The notes under the pieces: generated by a model
What the model was told of the DNA's origin: nothing
Databases searched by the model: none
What the model saw: only the letters and a program-made list of their open reading frames with translations
Translations under genes and position numbers: made by a program
Shown here: piece after piece, positions 12,101-26,000 of the stretch
Layout of the letters: each line of letters starts with the position of its first letter
How positions within the stretch are numbered: the stretch's first letter is position 1
Assembly (NCBI GenBank): GCA_003013855.2
Contig: PVNU02000424.1
Location: 930,001 to 994,000, forward strand
From: Liriodendron chinense
Lineage: Eukaryota > Streptophyta > Magnoliopsida > Magnoliales > Magnoliaceae
DNA length: 64,000 nt
Direction: 5' to 3'

Positions 12101-13234
12101 CTCTTTTTTTTTTTTAGAGAGAGAGAGAGAACTAAAATTTTATTAGAGAACTCGCACATGTGAGGAAAGAAGACTAAAATTTTATTAGAGAACTCGCACA
12201 TGTGAGGAAAGAAGACGGCCCAAATAACCAAAATCAAACATTCGCAAAGAGAGAATCCACCAGAAAGGCCTTTACATAAGCAGCCCATCCCGAACCAAGA
12301 CCTTTGATTTTCAAAATAACCTCATCCACACCCTCACACTCATTCTGAAAATGTTGCCTATTCCTAGCTCCCCATATAACCCAAAAGGCTGCCAAGATAA
12401 TCAATCTCCACACAGCTTTGCCGGATTTACCAACTCCTTCGTGCCAAGCCCACAACAAACCCTCTAATGTCTTCGGCATCACCGGGTCGGTTTGGAGCAA
12501 GTAAGGAAATGGGCCCAAACTCTACCAACAAAAGGGCAATGAATGACGAGGTGATCGATCGTCTCCTCATTCTTCATGCACATCAGATATCATGCATAGA
12601 TATTGGGGAGAACTAATGATCTTCTCTAAAGATTGTCAACCATGAGAATCCTTTTCCAACCCACGAGCCAAACAAAGACTACCATGTGAGGAAGGGCTCC
12701 GTAGAACGAATGATGAAATGTATGAGGTGGACCAAGAAGGCTAAGGCTTAGAAATCAAGTTGAATAGCGATGTACTAAAATATTTCCCAAAACCATGCCT
12801 CGACCATAAAATTGAAGTTGATTCTTGAACTACAGGCTATACATCTTTAAGAAATCCAATAACCTAGTGAACTCGGCTATCTTCCCATCCGACATGTTCC
12901 TTCGACAAGGAGGATGCCACACCAACAAACCCCCATAGATAGAAAAACAATCCGCTACCCAAACAAAACAGTTAGGGGTGAGACGAGCAACTCTCAGGAA
13001 GAGATCATGAAGTGCTCAAGTCTCGACAGCATATATCCACCTAAAAACATACACAATTCCCATTTCCAAGCACGAAAGAAATGCCCTTTTGAACCAAATG
13101 TTGAGTTCTCGCTATCATTTTCCACGCGCCAGAGGCTCTATAAAGAGACGAGTTCTTCATAACCCCCCGCCCCATTTGCACACCTCGCCCCACTTAAGAA
13201 GATGGAAATTCTTACCATCAATAGCACCTATTCC

Positions 13235-13268
<34 letters not shown>

Positions 13269-14335
13269 GGAGGGAAAAAAGCTCTTCTCAACTTTTTTAA
13301 TCTACCCAACGCCGATTTAAGTAATTTGAAAAGAGATAAAACACATAGGCATGTTGGAGAAGGTCGAGGAGAAGGTTGCCTTGATAAGAGTTAGATGACC
13401 TCCCAAGGAAAGATACCAACCCTTCCAAGTAGCTAATTCCCTTTTTTTATCCCCACAATCACCCTATCCCAAAGATGCTTCGCGGACTTCTTAATGCGTA
13501 AAGGAAACCCTAAATACGCTGAAGGAAAGGCCCTGAGCTTGCACCGAAAGATCCTCACAAAACGATAAGATTTGTCTCCTTCCGCATGCACTCCCAGCAT
13601 TTCAGATTTAGCCACGCTGATCTTCAACCCCAAAACCACTTCAAAACATAATTATTTTCCAAAGATTGTCCCCTGAAGCCACCTCTACATCGCAAAAGAG
13701 TGGCAAACGTGCCATCCGCATACTGAAGATAGCTTATTTGGCCCCCAATATCAGAAGCCTTTAACCCTCTGAACAACCCATTCTCTTCCCCTTACCACAG
13801 CATCCTGCTAAGGGCCTCTCAAATTACAACAAATAAATAGGGAGAGAGAGGGTCCTCCTGCCTAAGACCTCTAGATGCTTTGAAGTACCTTTTTGGCAAC
13901 CCATTAACCATGATAGAAAAGGATGCACATTGCACGCAAGACCTAATTCACTCCCTCCAATTTCGACCACAATCCAATATATAGAGCATAAAGTCCAAAA
14001 ACTCTCAATCCACATGATCACAAGCCTTCTCGATATCCAACTTGCGGACTAACCCACATTTCCTCTCCCTATGCTTGGAGTCAATGCATTCGTGGACGAA
14101 AAGAGCACTATCCAAAATATGTCTACCCACCACAAAAGCACCCTAATTTTCTAAGATGGCCTTAAAGAGGACCTCCCTAAATCTTGAAGCAAGAATCTTG
14201 GCCAAAATCTTGCAAGGACCTCCTATAAGACTAATAGGTCTGAAATCTTTTAATTGGTCAGCCCCCTCCACTTTGGGAATGAGGCCAATAAAGGAGGCCC
14301 CAAGCTCACTAGAAATGGGAGTGATCTTATATCTT
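12101..14335 (-). pseudogene. L1-type LINE reverse transcriptase (decayed)
   Basis: Read on the minus strand, broken frames give a plant L1 reverse transcriptase in the correct order: RPISLIGG near 14,230, LDIEKACDHVD near 14,020, a SRGLRQEDPLS motif near 13,860, LQYADGT near 13,720 (the catalytic YADD has become YADG), GLKISVAKSEMLGV near 13,600, YLGFPLR near 13,510, then the carboxy-terminal LLWAWHEGVGKSGKAVWRLI region near 12,430. A T-tract at 12,102-12,114 is the poly(A) tail read from the other strand. Stops and frameshifts are frequent, so it is inactive. Confidence 0.8.
12131..12214. repeat. 42-bp tandem duplication
   Basis: Two consecutive identical 42-nt copies begin actaaaattttattagaga. 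They lie at the 3' end of the minus-strand LINE, just after its T-tract and a short GA run. Confidence 0.95.
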
Positions 14336-14418
14336 CATGCCAAGCCCACAACAAACCCTCTAATGTTTCCATATCCCTGGCCATCGATACATGTTTCCAT
14401 ATCCCTGGCCATCGATAC
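14335..14418. repeat. LINE junction with repeated segments
   Basis: About 30 nt (ccaagcccacaacaaaccct core) at 14,335-14,366 duplicates LINE sequence found at 12,440-12,470 in the same orientation. It is followed by two tandem copies of a 27-nt unit beginning ttccatatccctggccatcg. The junction marks where the LINE reverse-transcriptase sequence stops. Confidence 0.75.
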
Positions 14419-15199
14419 ACATAATGATACTGATACCTCACAAACTGGACATATTCCACCTCTTGATTGATGTGTATATTGATCTTATACACTGCCAATC
14501 AAAACCATAAGCTTCTTCCTTTTTTCTTTTTCTATATGTAACACCATAAGGTTCTGCAGTGATAATTTGGATAAATTGCCATCGGATGTCTGCACTGTAT
14601 AGTGCAAGTGCACTTGAAGCAAAAGCAAGCTACAAAAGCATACTCCCTTGATGCAGTGTATTCCCGGGATCGAGTCTTACACCACGATGCCTTACCCAAA
14701 AATGAAGAAAAAAGAAAAAGAAAAAACTACAAATGACAAATGTCAGACCCCTCTGTTTTGGCACTTGCATTAGGAACACAAAGGACCACATGACTGCTTT
14801 ACTGACTGCAAGAATCTATAGTTGTCACCTTTCATGGCTTCCCATTGGATGCTAAACTAGGGGTCTTACACAAAACCTGGAGGGTACTACAATTTGAAGG
14901 TAGGTTCCACGCCTTCCACCAATCTCAATGTTACGAGGATTACAACTCTTCCAATTATTTTGCCTAGTGCGAAAAAACAGACTGCCATAAGTACTTCTAA
15001 AGTTATGTACTCATGCAAGATGCATGAAAGACAAAGATAGGAACATAGCAAATACTTTATATATCTGGGAATCAGCATATCATTCTAAGCACCAAACAAA
15101 CCAAAGTCAATCTGAATAAGGAAAATGCACTACAAGTCTACCACGTGTTGTTATTAGGGTCTCCTTGTTACCCTGAAATTGGTATCTACAAAACCAAAC
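14419..15199. other. 3' flank of the SR gene, no other gene
   Basis: This stretch lies downstream of the stop codon of the minus-strand gene and should contain its 3' untranslated region. I did not find an AATAAA signal on the minus strand at the expected place. Plant signals are loose, so the transcript end cannot be set. Confidence 0.45.
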
Positions 15200-15459
15200 T
15201 TACCTGGCATACAGGTTTGAGCGACGCCCATAGCTCCGGGCTGGGCTTTCATAAGGAGGAGAATAAGGCAGTGACCTAGAACGGTCTCTTCTTGATCTAC
15301 CACCGTGAGGAGAATAATCACGACCTCCTCGATGAGGTGAGCGTCGAGGGGAATAATCACGACCTCCCCGGTAAGGTGAGCGCCTTGGGGATCGACGATA
15401 CCCACCCCCATAATCACGGCCATAACGACCACGATACCTGCCACGATCATGACGATAGC
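15200..15459 (-). CDS. SR45a: SR45a-like terminal coding exon 7
   Basis: The exon starts after gcaatag and encodes YRHDRGRYRGRYGRDYGG, two RRSP/GGRDYSP repeats and a RSRRDRSRSLPYSPPY segment, ending NLYAR and TAA (15202-15200). The TAA lies in a sequence (AGgtaagt) that could also be a donor, so a longer splice form is conceivable, but no suitable acceptor at a normal intron length was recognised. Confidence 0.82.
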
Positions 15460-18400
15460 CTATTGCACATAAAAAAAGAATAAAGAAAATAATTAAAAGA
15501 ATGAAAATACAAGTGGCAGTGTGAAATCAAATAATCATGTATGCCCATATTTAACAGTCTCACTGGACTCTCGGGTACTTGTCGCTCCAAGGTAGTTTCC
15601 AGGCGTAGGTGTGCGAGGGCGTTTCCTCCTCGACTGAAAGAAAACAAAAACACCTCACTTCACTATATATTTCTGCAAATCACTCCAGTTTGAGCAGAGC
15701 ACGTGAGCATGAAAAGAAATAAGGAATAGTAAAAAACAAAACAATGACCATTTATTTCGAAACTCCTAAAACGAATGATCAATGAGAAGAGAAGTAACAA
15801 ACAACAAGAGTTTTGCTAAGCCCACACAGCCACACTTGTCAACCCAGTATGTATGTAGGACATCTTACCATGCATCGGGTGGACTTCATGGTGTAGATGA
15901 CCTGGCCCAAAAACTTAGTCTGATATAGCATGTCAAAAAAAAAAGCATCGTGGTACACTCATCTAGTAGGTCAATGCATGTCGAGTGGGAACCATTGCCA
16001 ATTTTTACGGACTGTTCCTTGTTTGTGTACATGTTCAGCCCACCTGATGAATTGACCAGCCTGGTTTGCAGGCCAGATCATCTGTAGGTGAGCCCACCTC
16101 GTCCAGGGTTCAGATTTCCCAAACATGTGAGGTTGGCATGTCTGAACGAGCGGATGTGCATGTCAGATTAGCAAAGCTCCATAAAATAAACCGTCATGTG
16201 AGACAACAACAGTGACACAAGGAAAAACCAAAAATACACTAACATCCAGGCATGTGACTAATATGAGATACCATAATGCCCGATTAGACAGTTGGTGGTA
16301 ATGTCCGTTGATTAGTTGAGAGTTGAGACAGTTGAAGGTGAATGCTGAGGTTGTTTAGTTGGCAATGTTTGCTATGTTAAGTTGATGAGATGCATGGGTA
16401 AACCGTTAGGCTGGCCATTCATCAAGCTGTGTGACTAAGTTGAAATGGATGGACTCATCTTGATTGCTGCCAACATAGCTGATGCAATGTCTTCTGAATA
16501 TAACCAAAAACCTTCAAGTCAAAAAGAAAGGATAACCAATCAAAAAGCTTTAGTATTACCATCTCACTATAAAAAGTTACCTTCTCCACAGTTATGTACC
16601 GGCCTTCTAAAACTGACTGATTGAGATATTTGATGCAACGTTCAGCGCCATCAACAGTGTCCATGGTCACAAATGCAAAACCTCGAGAAACACGAGTGCG
16701 AGGCTCAATAACTAGATAACACTCAGCCACCTAACAGGAACAAAACCATTTAACAACATCATGATTAGACACATTAAAGGCATGTGCAACTAGAGGTTTC
16801 CTATTACCTTATAGCCCATCCCCTATAAGCATCAGCATCGAGGTATTCAAAAACGGTTATATAAATGAGCGGTAACGGTGATAACCATTACGCATTACAC
16901 GCTATGGGGCTGTAAGGGCCCATTATAGAGCCGAACGGGTTCCTTTCAAAAACATGGGGCTGAGACTCTTTTTTTTTTAATGAAAAAAGGCCGTAACAGC
17001 CATTACATCCCATATCATAACGGTAACAGCGGTATCCGTTACAGCCACCATTTCCATTATGGAATACCTTGATCAGCATGCAATACGTGTGGTACATCCT
17101 AGCTTTCCATCAGATTGAACCCCCTGTCTGCCTGTACTGACCCAAAAATCAGAACAGTCCAGTCATCAAGCAGACCATCCTACAAAACGAATTTAAGGCT
17201 AAATAAACAAATCTTTTAGAGCTATCAATCAGTTTCATATACTGTAGCCCACTTGATGATTGGACCAGCCTGACTCTTGGGTCAGGCCATCTATACAGTG
17301 GGACACACCTGATGGATGGTTTAGATCTCACACAAGTTCGCCACATTGGCGCATGTGGCAGCTTGTACCATTGCATGGAGCAATATATGCGTAATTAGAA
17401 TTAGCAAACCTTCATGCAACCATCTCTACACAAACTAACCTTTCCCTCCTTAGAGAAATGATCTTCAAGGTCCCTCTGTGTTACTCTAGCAGACAGACCA
17501 GTCACATAGAGAGTATTTCCAGGATTCACAGCATCACTCCTAGTCCTAGTCCTAGCATGACATTTCAAGGATTGCAAAATTTCTTAAGCCACAAGAATAT
17601 AAAATTAAAAGAATGATGCACCACTTCAAATGGGGCCATGGGTGCTCCTACCTGCCACGACTTCCAGACCTAGATCTCGATCTGGATAGGGATTGGGGGC
17701 TGGCCCTTGATCTGGGACTAGATCTGGATCTAGACATCGATCTGGATCTGGAACGCCATTTTGAAGGAGGAGGAGACCGTGAATGCCTGATACATTCAGC
17801 TCATATAAAATCAACAATGTATTCAAATTTGACAATGAAAATGTTACGAACTTAGAATGTTAACCTAAGAAGCTAAGGCTGCATTGGGACACAAAAATGA
17901 ATTTGAATTGTGAACATTTAGTCTAATCAAGAGAAAATGACAAAAGTTAATGACGTTTCCTAGTGTGCATAATAAGAAGTGTCCTTCACATGCAGTTAGC
18001 TGTGCTTCCAATCCTCTTGAAAGAACGTATTTGCAATATGGAGTGCAGACAAAAACGCAATTGGCAGCCATATCAGTATTGTATGAAATGACCATGGGTA
18101 CAACAAACATTCTCTCTGTGCATGGAGAATAGCTGAACTGAATAGGAAGCAGGCATGGGAGCGTTGCTGTGACTGATAGGATCCAGAAAGTTAGAAAAAC
18201 ATTACTCAAACAGATTAAAGAAGAAATACACACAAGCTTTAGACCACATTTCTTAGATTAAGAACAAAAAATATTATATCCAGGACAGAAAAATTATGTA
18301 TAGTTATATAATAATTATTTGCTGTGATTCATAGCATCAATAGCCCCTAAACAAGTTTTCTAGTTCGTAAATATTTTTAAGTATAGACGCACATGAAGCA

Positions 18401-20009
18401 CCTTAATGCTTCAAGCTGCCACAATAGTCACATCACAACTTACTGTTTCATTGGTAATGGATTGAATTCATATGAAATTGAAAAAAAAAAAAAAAGAACT
18501 TGAAACAAAGAAAAAGGACAAATAGCACAATCAAAAAGAAAAGACAATGCCAATTAAATCACTCGCCATTATTACATCTTAATCCATTCAATCATGGTTT
18601 TAATTGTTGGTTGCAGAGTGCAACTCTGCCTGCGATTGAAACCAAGACAACTCGTTCCTACCTGGTAAGAAATATGCATTCCTCCAAGTGCACAACTCAT
18701 CACCCTCTCCACCGTATATGAGTCAACTCAGTTTAGGACCATGTTTACAACCATGGTTCAAATGACATGTTTGGGCTCTATGCCCATTAATTAATTTATT
18801 CATTGTTCATGGTTTTTGGATAAGAAATGAAAAGGGGGACGTCCTTGATTTCACCATAGCATTCAATCTAGCTCTAGCGCAACAGATACCTTAAAAAGAG
18901 AGATGAACATTTAATAACTTTCAAAAGTGGATCACATACAAGCTAAATGGATTTCTTTCTACTTAGGCAAACATACTGGTCCATATGTAAGGATTGAAAG
19001 GTTATACCGGGGAGAGTCTAACTATGAAACATAGGTTTTTTTTTTTTTTAACACCCAGGTCCATAGCTCAAGTGCAGACTGAGTGAAGATAGACTCATTT
19101 CAACACTGAGGTCATGGCATCGATTCCCATAGTGAGGGTGGCTAACATTGTGATGTGACTAACATGGGGTGGGTGGGTGTACTAACAATGGGGTGTGTGA
19201 ACTAACCAATAAATAAATAAATAAAACTATGAAACATAGGTTAATGGTTATGAATGTTTACATTAAGAGATGGAAGAAGGGGTAAATTAATAGGTCTCCA
19301 AAAACTAGATGGTGGAATTTTAAAAATGAGAAAACAATGTTACTCAAAAATCAATTGATGGAAGAAGGAAAGTGGAATCTTGAGGAAGAAGTAAATGTTA
19401 TGGGGAATGGGATGGCTATGTCCACTAGGGAAGTGGTAAAAGATGTCATGGGTGATGGGTCCCGGGAAAAATTACGGTCCGATTACAAGTCATGGGAACA
19501 ATTATGGTCCGATTAGAGGTCTCGGGATCGGTTATGGTCGGATGATAGGTCCCAGGAACGATTACAATCTGATTATAGGTCCTGAGAACAATTACGGTCT
19601 GATTATAAGTCCCGAGAACTGATTACGGTCTTATTATAGGTCACAAGAACGATTATAGTCCGATTATAGGTCCCAGAAACAATTACAATCCGATTAGAGG
19701 TCTCACGAATAATTACGGTACGATTACAGGTCCCGAGAACGATTATGGTCCGATTAGAAGACCCCTAGGGAAGTGGCAAAAGATGTTTTCAGAGTATCTA
19801 GAGCAAAAGATGTTTATGTTCCGAGTCTTGCCTCTAGCAAAAAAAATAACTTTGGGGTCGCCCGCTAGCCCAGCTGGTAGACGCCTGGGCATTTCAACTG
19901 ATGGTCTCGAGTTCAAAACCCACTAACCCCACCAGTGGGTGGGAGCATCGTGTGAGACTGACTGGGGTGGGTGCGTTGCGCATCTAACAGGGTGTGTACA
20001 TTGCATGAC

Positions 20010-20044
<35 letters not shown>

Positions 20045-23000
20045 AAAAAGGAGTATCTGAAGGAAATAGTCAATCATATAAGGAAACTTGGTGGTGGAAT
20101 GACAATATATAAAAAGCTATTCACAAGAAATATTCATGTTTCAAAGCCTAGCAAAGGGACTAGAAATGATGAAAATTTTTAGCAATATACAAATGCCAAA
20201 AAGATTGCTAAGAACATAATAAGTGTGGCCAAACTTAAGGCTTATGGCGATCTTTACAATAGATTGAGGACAAGAGAATGTAAGAACAAAGAGGAAGGGT
20301 AGGGACTTAGAACATGTTAAATACATTAAAGGAGATAATCAAAAGGTACTAGTAAAGGACAATGAGATCAATGAAAGGTGGAGAAACTATTTTCAGAACT
20401 TGTTAAATGACAACCACTTTGAGAGCGTAGCAATAGGAGGAACCATAAACTCAAACGATGTCCGAGACCATATATACTTTCGTAGGATCAGGATATCTAA
20501 AGTGAAATAAGCTTTGAGGAGATAAAAACAAGAAAGGCCCCTGAATCAGACGATATACAAATTGAGGTTCAGAAGTGTATGGAGCCGTTGGGTTATTTTG
20601 GTTGACAAAATTGTTCAACAAGATTGTAAGAGAGGAGAATGCCAGACGAATGGAGGAAAAGCACCGTGATAACTATTTATAAGAATAAAGGAGACATAAA
20701 GCTGCCCTAACTATCATGGGATGAGCCATGCTATGATTTTGGGAGAGAGTAATATGTAATTGTGCGTGATTGCATGTGCATGGTCCTTAGTACACGTGCA
20801 GAGGAGTATTTTATGTTTTTTTCTCTTAGGGCCCATTTTGTTTTCCACTTAAAACATAAATGGTTGTAAATAGGGTAATGATTATTTACTCTTGTAATTG
20901 TGTGGTGACATCACTTACATGCTACATTATTTGTTTCACCCAAAAATCACTATAAAAATGGCAATTTTATAATGTGAAAATGTAATGATTACAATTTACT
21001 TTACCTACTCCCTTTACTAGTGTATTTGACTCACGATTTATGGGCCATAATTCATGTTTAAAGAAACTCCTGGAAATGATAATGATGACTCGTTTACTTT
21101 GCATTTCATAGGAAATTGAAAAACCAAACAGACCCTTGAGATAAAATAAGGATATGAGTTAGTTGATTTTGACTTAACACATCTCTTGACCCTAAAACTC
21201 TTCTCTCTTTTTCCCCATCTTCTCTTTCTCCTCCCTTTTCTCTATTTCTTACTCTCAATCTCATCTTTTTTTCTACTCAATATAAAAGCATGGAATCTTC
21301 ACATTAATCGTTGCACCAAGATTTTGCTAACGTCAGCACCCGTATGGCTGACGTCAACATCTATACAATTTGAATAGACAAAGTTGAACAAGAAAAGTAT
21401 GGTTTGATAAGCTTGAATTCAGAAGATTTGGTATGATTTTTGTGGAATTTTTTAGATTGATTTGAGGTACATTTTGAGCCATTCTTTGCATCCAATTGAG
21501 AAGCCCTAAAATTATGATTCTTTGAGATCTCTCCCAAATTGTATGATGTTTCTCAGAAATTCCAACATAAGGTGGATCAATTTGACCCTAATAGGCTATC
21601 CATAATTTTGTTTTGAATCAATTTGTGGATTTTGGTGGTGTTTTGGTGATTGTAGTGAACGAGTTCCACCATTTTTGGGCCTTTTTCATCTCCGGCCATA
21701 CACTAAATACTTGGTATATATACAAAAGTCATATGAAGATGTTCAATGCATTGATCTAGAGAATTGATGATGTTTGATGTTAGGATTTCACTGTTGATGC
21801 TTCTTTTGGGCTATTTTGTTGTGAAAGACTATACACCATATATGTGGTGTACGAGCTAAAGTTGTGCACCATAGTTTGGGTCTTATATTTCTTTTGAGAA
21901 GAGTGTTGTGTACAAGTATTCTTAAGTTTAGGTGCCAATATAGAAGAAAAACATTCTTCTAGATCTATTGTGGGGTCTTCTGAATCCCATACTCAGTTGA
22001 TCACGACTGTTAAGTTAAATGATAATAACTACTTGTAATGTGCTCAATCAGTTAAGTTGTTTTACGAGGTAGGGATAGCTCACATATATATTGGATGAAG
22101 CTCCTAATCCTATGGATGGGAATTTTAAAACTTGGACTAGGGAGAACTATTAAGATATGGCTTGGTTACTCAACAGTATAAAACCCTCTATGAGTAACTC
22201 CATCATGTTTTCCGCCAAAAAGATATGGAACACCATTCGTGACATGTATTCAGAAGCTTGGAACATATCCAATGTTTATTAGTTAATTTCGTATATTAGT
22301 AAGTTTCAAAAGGATTCTAGAACCCTAAAAAAATTATTCATTGCCCTCTGGGGTATGTGAGATGATTTAGATCTTTATCACCCTCTTCCATCTCATTATA
22401 CTCAAGATTATGATATCACATAGCAAGAATGAGAAGAAACTTGAATTATGCAGTTTCTTTTGTAGATGTATTCAAAATATTAGGGTGTTCGTAATCAGAT
22501 TATTATTATGGAACCCCTCCTTTCTCTATTATTTATACTCTTGTTCAAAGAGTTGCTACCTCATATTCCACTAATATAATGGCTAACAAATCTGCTTACG
22601 CTATTGGGAATCAACCTGATTATAACCCTGGCCCTAAAGCCCTAGGATGGGGTGCGCATGGTCGTGGATGCAATTCTGAATATGGTAATTAAGGCAAGGA
22701 CCGTGATAATAAGAGAGGCGAACATGGCAATCATGCTCGGGATGGTCATGGCCATGAACGTGGTCATGATGGATCTACTCATGTATGCCACTGTGGTGGC
22801 ACAAATCATGCTATTGACCAATGTTGGATATTATTAGTCGTCCTTCATAAACGAGCATCTTTGTCTAGTAGTGCCTCATTTCACTTTAAGAAGACTCCAA
22901 GGCAACTTCTACACTGCCCCAAGTGATGTCCACCTCATGTGATTTGTCTCGAAAGGCATATGATGCCTTAATGCAGCTTCATGTTTGAGACATTGTTGCT

Positions 23001-26000
23001 ACTTCCAAAGCCACTGTCTTCCGCTTCTTCCTGGGTCATTGACTCTTATCACTTCTTATACGACTGGTAAGTCTCATTTGTTCAAATATTATCAACCTTC
23101 TAGTCAACCACATTTTGTTACAGTAGTTAATGGTAACCAATCTCTTATACCTGGAAATAGTTCCTCAATCTTTTTTCCCATTATGCACCTATCGTATGCT
23201 TTACATGTTCCAAGTTTTCCTCTATAATCTTTTATCTATTAGCTCTCTTAGGAAATCCTTAAATTGTTCTATAACCTTTTTCCCTTCTCAAAGTAGGTTA
23301 CAAGACCTCCAGATGAAGCAAACAATTAGTGGGGGCTATGAGCATGGGGGATTTACTTCTTAAATGATGCACCTATGATGGCGTCTAATGCTCTGTCATT
23401 AGATAGGGAGTCTTTATCCAAATGACATTGTCATTTAAGACATCCATCTTTGTCTAGGTTGAAGTACATGTTTCCTTCAATTCCAGCTACTAAGCCATTA
23501 AGTTGTATATATGTGAGTTTTCTAAACATCACCAGACTGTGTTTCCTCCCAGTTCATCCAAGAGGAAAACCAAGCCATTTGAGATAGTTCATTCTGATGT
23601 TTGTGGTCTTGCTCCAATGAACTCTACTTCAAGCTACAAATACTGTCTCTTTTATTAATAATTATTTTAGGATGACATTGGTCTATCTTATGAAATGTAA
23701 GCATAAGGTACTTGAAATGTTCAAGGCTTCTTATAATGAAGTTACTACTCAATTTCAATGTCTTGATAAAATTCTACGTTCTGATAATGGTGATGAATAT
23801 ATGTTGAAAACCTTCTTGACATTTTTGCAGGAAAATGATATCTTATCTCAGACTTCATGTCCAAGGACCCCCAACAAAACAATGTTGCTAAGAGGAAGAA
23901 TTGTCATCTTCTTAAGGTCATGCATGCTCTCCTTCTTGGTATGAGTATTCCTAAACATTTTTGGGATGATGAAATACTTGTTGTTTTTCTCGTTAATCGT
24001 ACACCATCTAGAATATTGTTGAATAAGACCTCTTTTGAAATCTTACATCATCCACATGACAAACCTTTTCCTCTCATAAGGTCTTTAAGTGTACTTGTTT
24101 TGTTCATGTTCTTGATGGTAGTAACGATAAATTGAGTCTTAAGCTATAAAGTGTCTTCTTAGGTTATTCTCGTTATGTAGGAGATAGGTATCAACTGATG
24201 TCACCTTCTTCAAGGATTTCCATTACTTCTCTTCTGAAGGACATTCATTACATTGTCCTCTTACTAGTCAGGGAAAGCTTCCGCCACGAAATTTTATACC
24301 CCTTCTAATCCCTTTTCTTGATGATGCTCCCACTTCTTTTGGGTCCACCAAGCCTCTTCTTGTGTACCAGTGCTGGAAAAAAAATCCTCCACTGATTTGC
24401 CCTCAATTTCATCTGCTTACATCGGTGGTTCAGGTACTCTCTCTCCATATCTCGATGATCTTCTTATTATCTTGCATAAACATTCTCGTTCATGAAGTAA
24501 ATATCCTATCAATAATTTTGTTACCTTACAACATCTTTCGCCATCTTTCAGGTCTTTTAAAAAGCTTTAATATCCTCCTCATATGTTCCTTGTAATATGA
24601 AGAAAGCTTTGACCAGTTCTAACTAAAAGCAAGCTACAATGGAAGAAATACAGACCCTTAGGAGAATCAATACCTGAGAGTTAGCTCCATTATCTGAGGG
24701 AAAGCAGACTGTTGGATGTGGGTGGATTTATACCATCAAATATCTTTTAGATGGTTGCATTGACAGATATAAGGCTCAGTTAATTGCCAAGTTTACACAC
24801 ACATATATAAGGTGAATAATTTTGAGACATTTTCTCCATTGGCCAAGCTGAACTCCCTTCGTGTGATAATTTCTTTAGCAGTAAATTTATATTGGCCATT
24901 ATTCCAACTGAATGTGAAAAATGCCTTCTTACACAACAATCTTACATAGAAAGTTTATATGGATCAGCCATCAGGTTTTTCTGTGCCAAGTGAATCACAT
25001 CTTGTGTGTCGTCTAAAGATGGCTATTTATGGTCTCAAGCAGTCCCCTCAGGTCTCATTTAACAAATTTAGTCAGGTTCTTCTAAACTTTGGATTTGTTC
25101 GCGGTAATGTCGATCATTTTCTTTTTATCCACCATCGATCCACTAGAGTTATGGTTTTGATTGTTTATGTTGATGGCATTGCACTATCTGGAAATGATAC
25201 TACAAGATTGTTGCTCTCAAATCCTTCCTTGATACAAGATTTGATATCAAAAATCTTGGGACACTTCATTATTTCCTTGAAATAGAGGTTGCTCGGTCCA
25301 AGTCCGAAATTATTTTATTTCAAAGGAAATATGCTCTTGATCTCTTATGAGAGATTAGGATGCTTAGGTGTAAACCTGTTACTAAATTGATAGATATTAC
25401 TCAAAATATTAGCCATGATAATGGAGAGCAAATTTCTTATATATCGTTGGTTGGTTGGTCGGCTCATCTACTTGAGTATAACACGGCTTGATCTTTCATC
25501 TGTTGTGGGTCTTGTTAGTCAATTTATGCATGCTCCTCATATAGCCCATTTTACTATCATGTATCAAATTCTTTGTTATCTAAAATAGACTCTTAGCAAA
25601 GGTTTACATTTTCATGAGTATGGTCATCTTCACATTTTTTTGTTACTTTGATGCTGATTGTATTGGAAGTTTCATGATCGACGGTCTACGCCAAGGCACT
25701 GCACCTTTATGGGTAGTGACCTTATCACTTAGAAAAATAAGAAGCAGTTAATTGTTGCTCGATCCACTGCAGAAGCCGAGTATGGGGCAATTGGCTCATG
25801 CTACATGTGAGCTTATTCAACTACAAACCCTATTATAGGAACATAGTTATCCTTCTTCGAGTCCCATTCCATTACATTATGATAATCAAGTTGCAATTCA
25901 CATTGCTAGCAAAGCAGTCCGGTATTTCACGGGCGTACTAAACACATTGAGGTTGATTGTTATTTTATACGGAAAAAAGTTACTAATAAGGAGATTGAGA

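Larger units (their letters stand above)
18930..20753 (+). pseudogene. RTE-type LINE, first part
   Basis: Broken plus-strand frames match plant RTE LINE protein: IKRWKKG near 19,260, DLEHVKYIKGDNQKVLVKDN near 20,310-20,370, EINERWRNYFQNLLND near 20,370-20,410, MPDEWRKSTVITIYKNKGDI near 20,640-20,700, then a NY-H-G-MSHAM phrase where it is cut by the copia at 20,754. It resumes at about 29,935. Two SINEs and a minisatellite interrupt it. It is 5'-truncated and inactive. Confidence 0.8.

Noticed and set aside
15165..15203. Alternative ending of the SR protein through a short intron after gtaagt to give VTRRP and stop
   Set aside because: The intron would be only about 30 nt, below the size that plant spliceosomes use; the in-frame TAA at 15,200 is simpler.
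15154..15450. 98-codon minus-strand frame across terminal exon 7
   Set aside because: It is out of phase with the RRM exons and lacks RS character; the +1-shifted phase gives the RS-rich family tail.
17613..17855. Plus-strand frame rich in Asp-Leu repeats (DLDLDRDWGL...)
   Set aside because: It is the antisense of the RS-coding exon 3 (17652-17786); CTAGATC-type codons for Arg/Ser read as Asp/Leu on the other strand.
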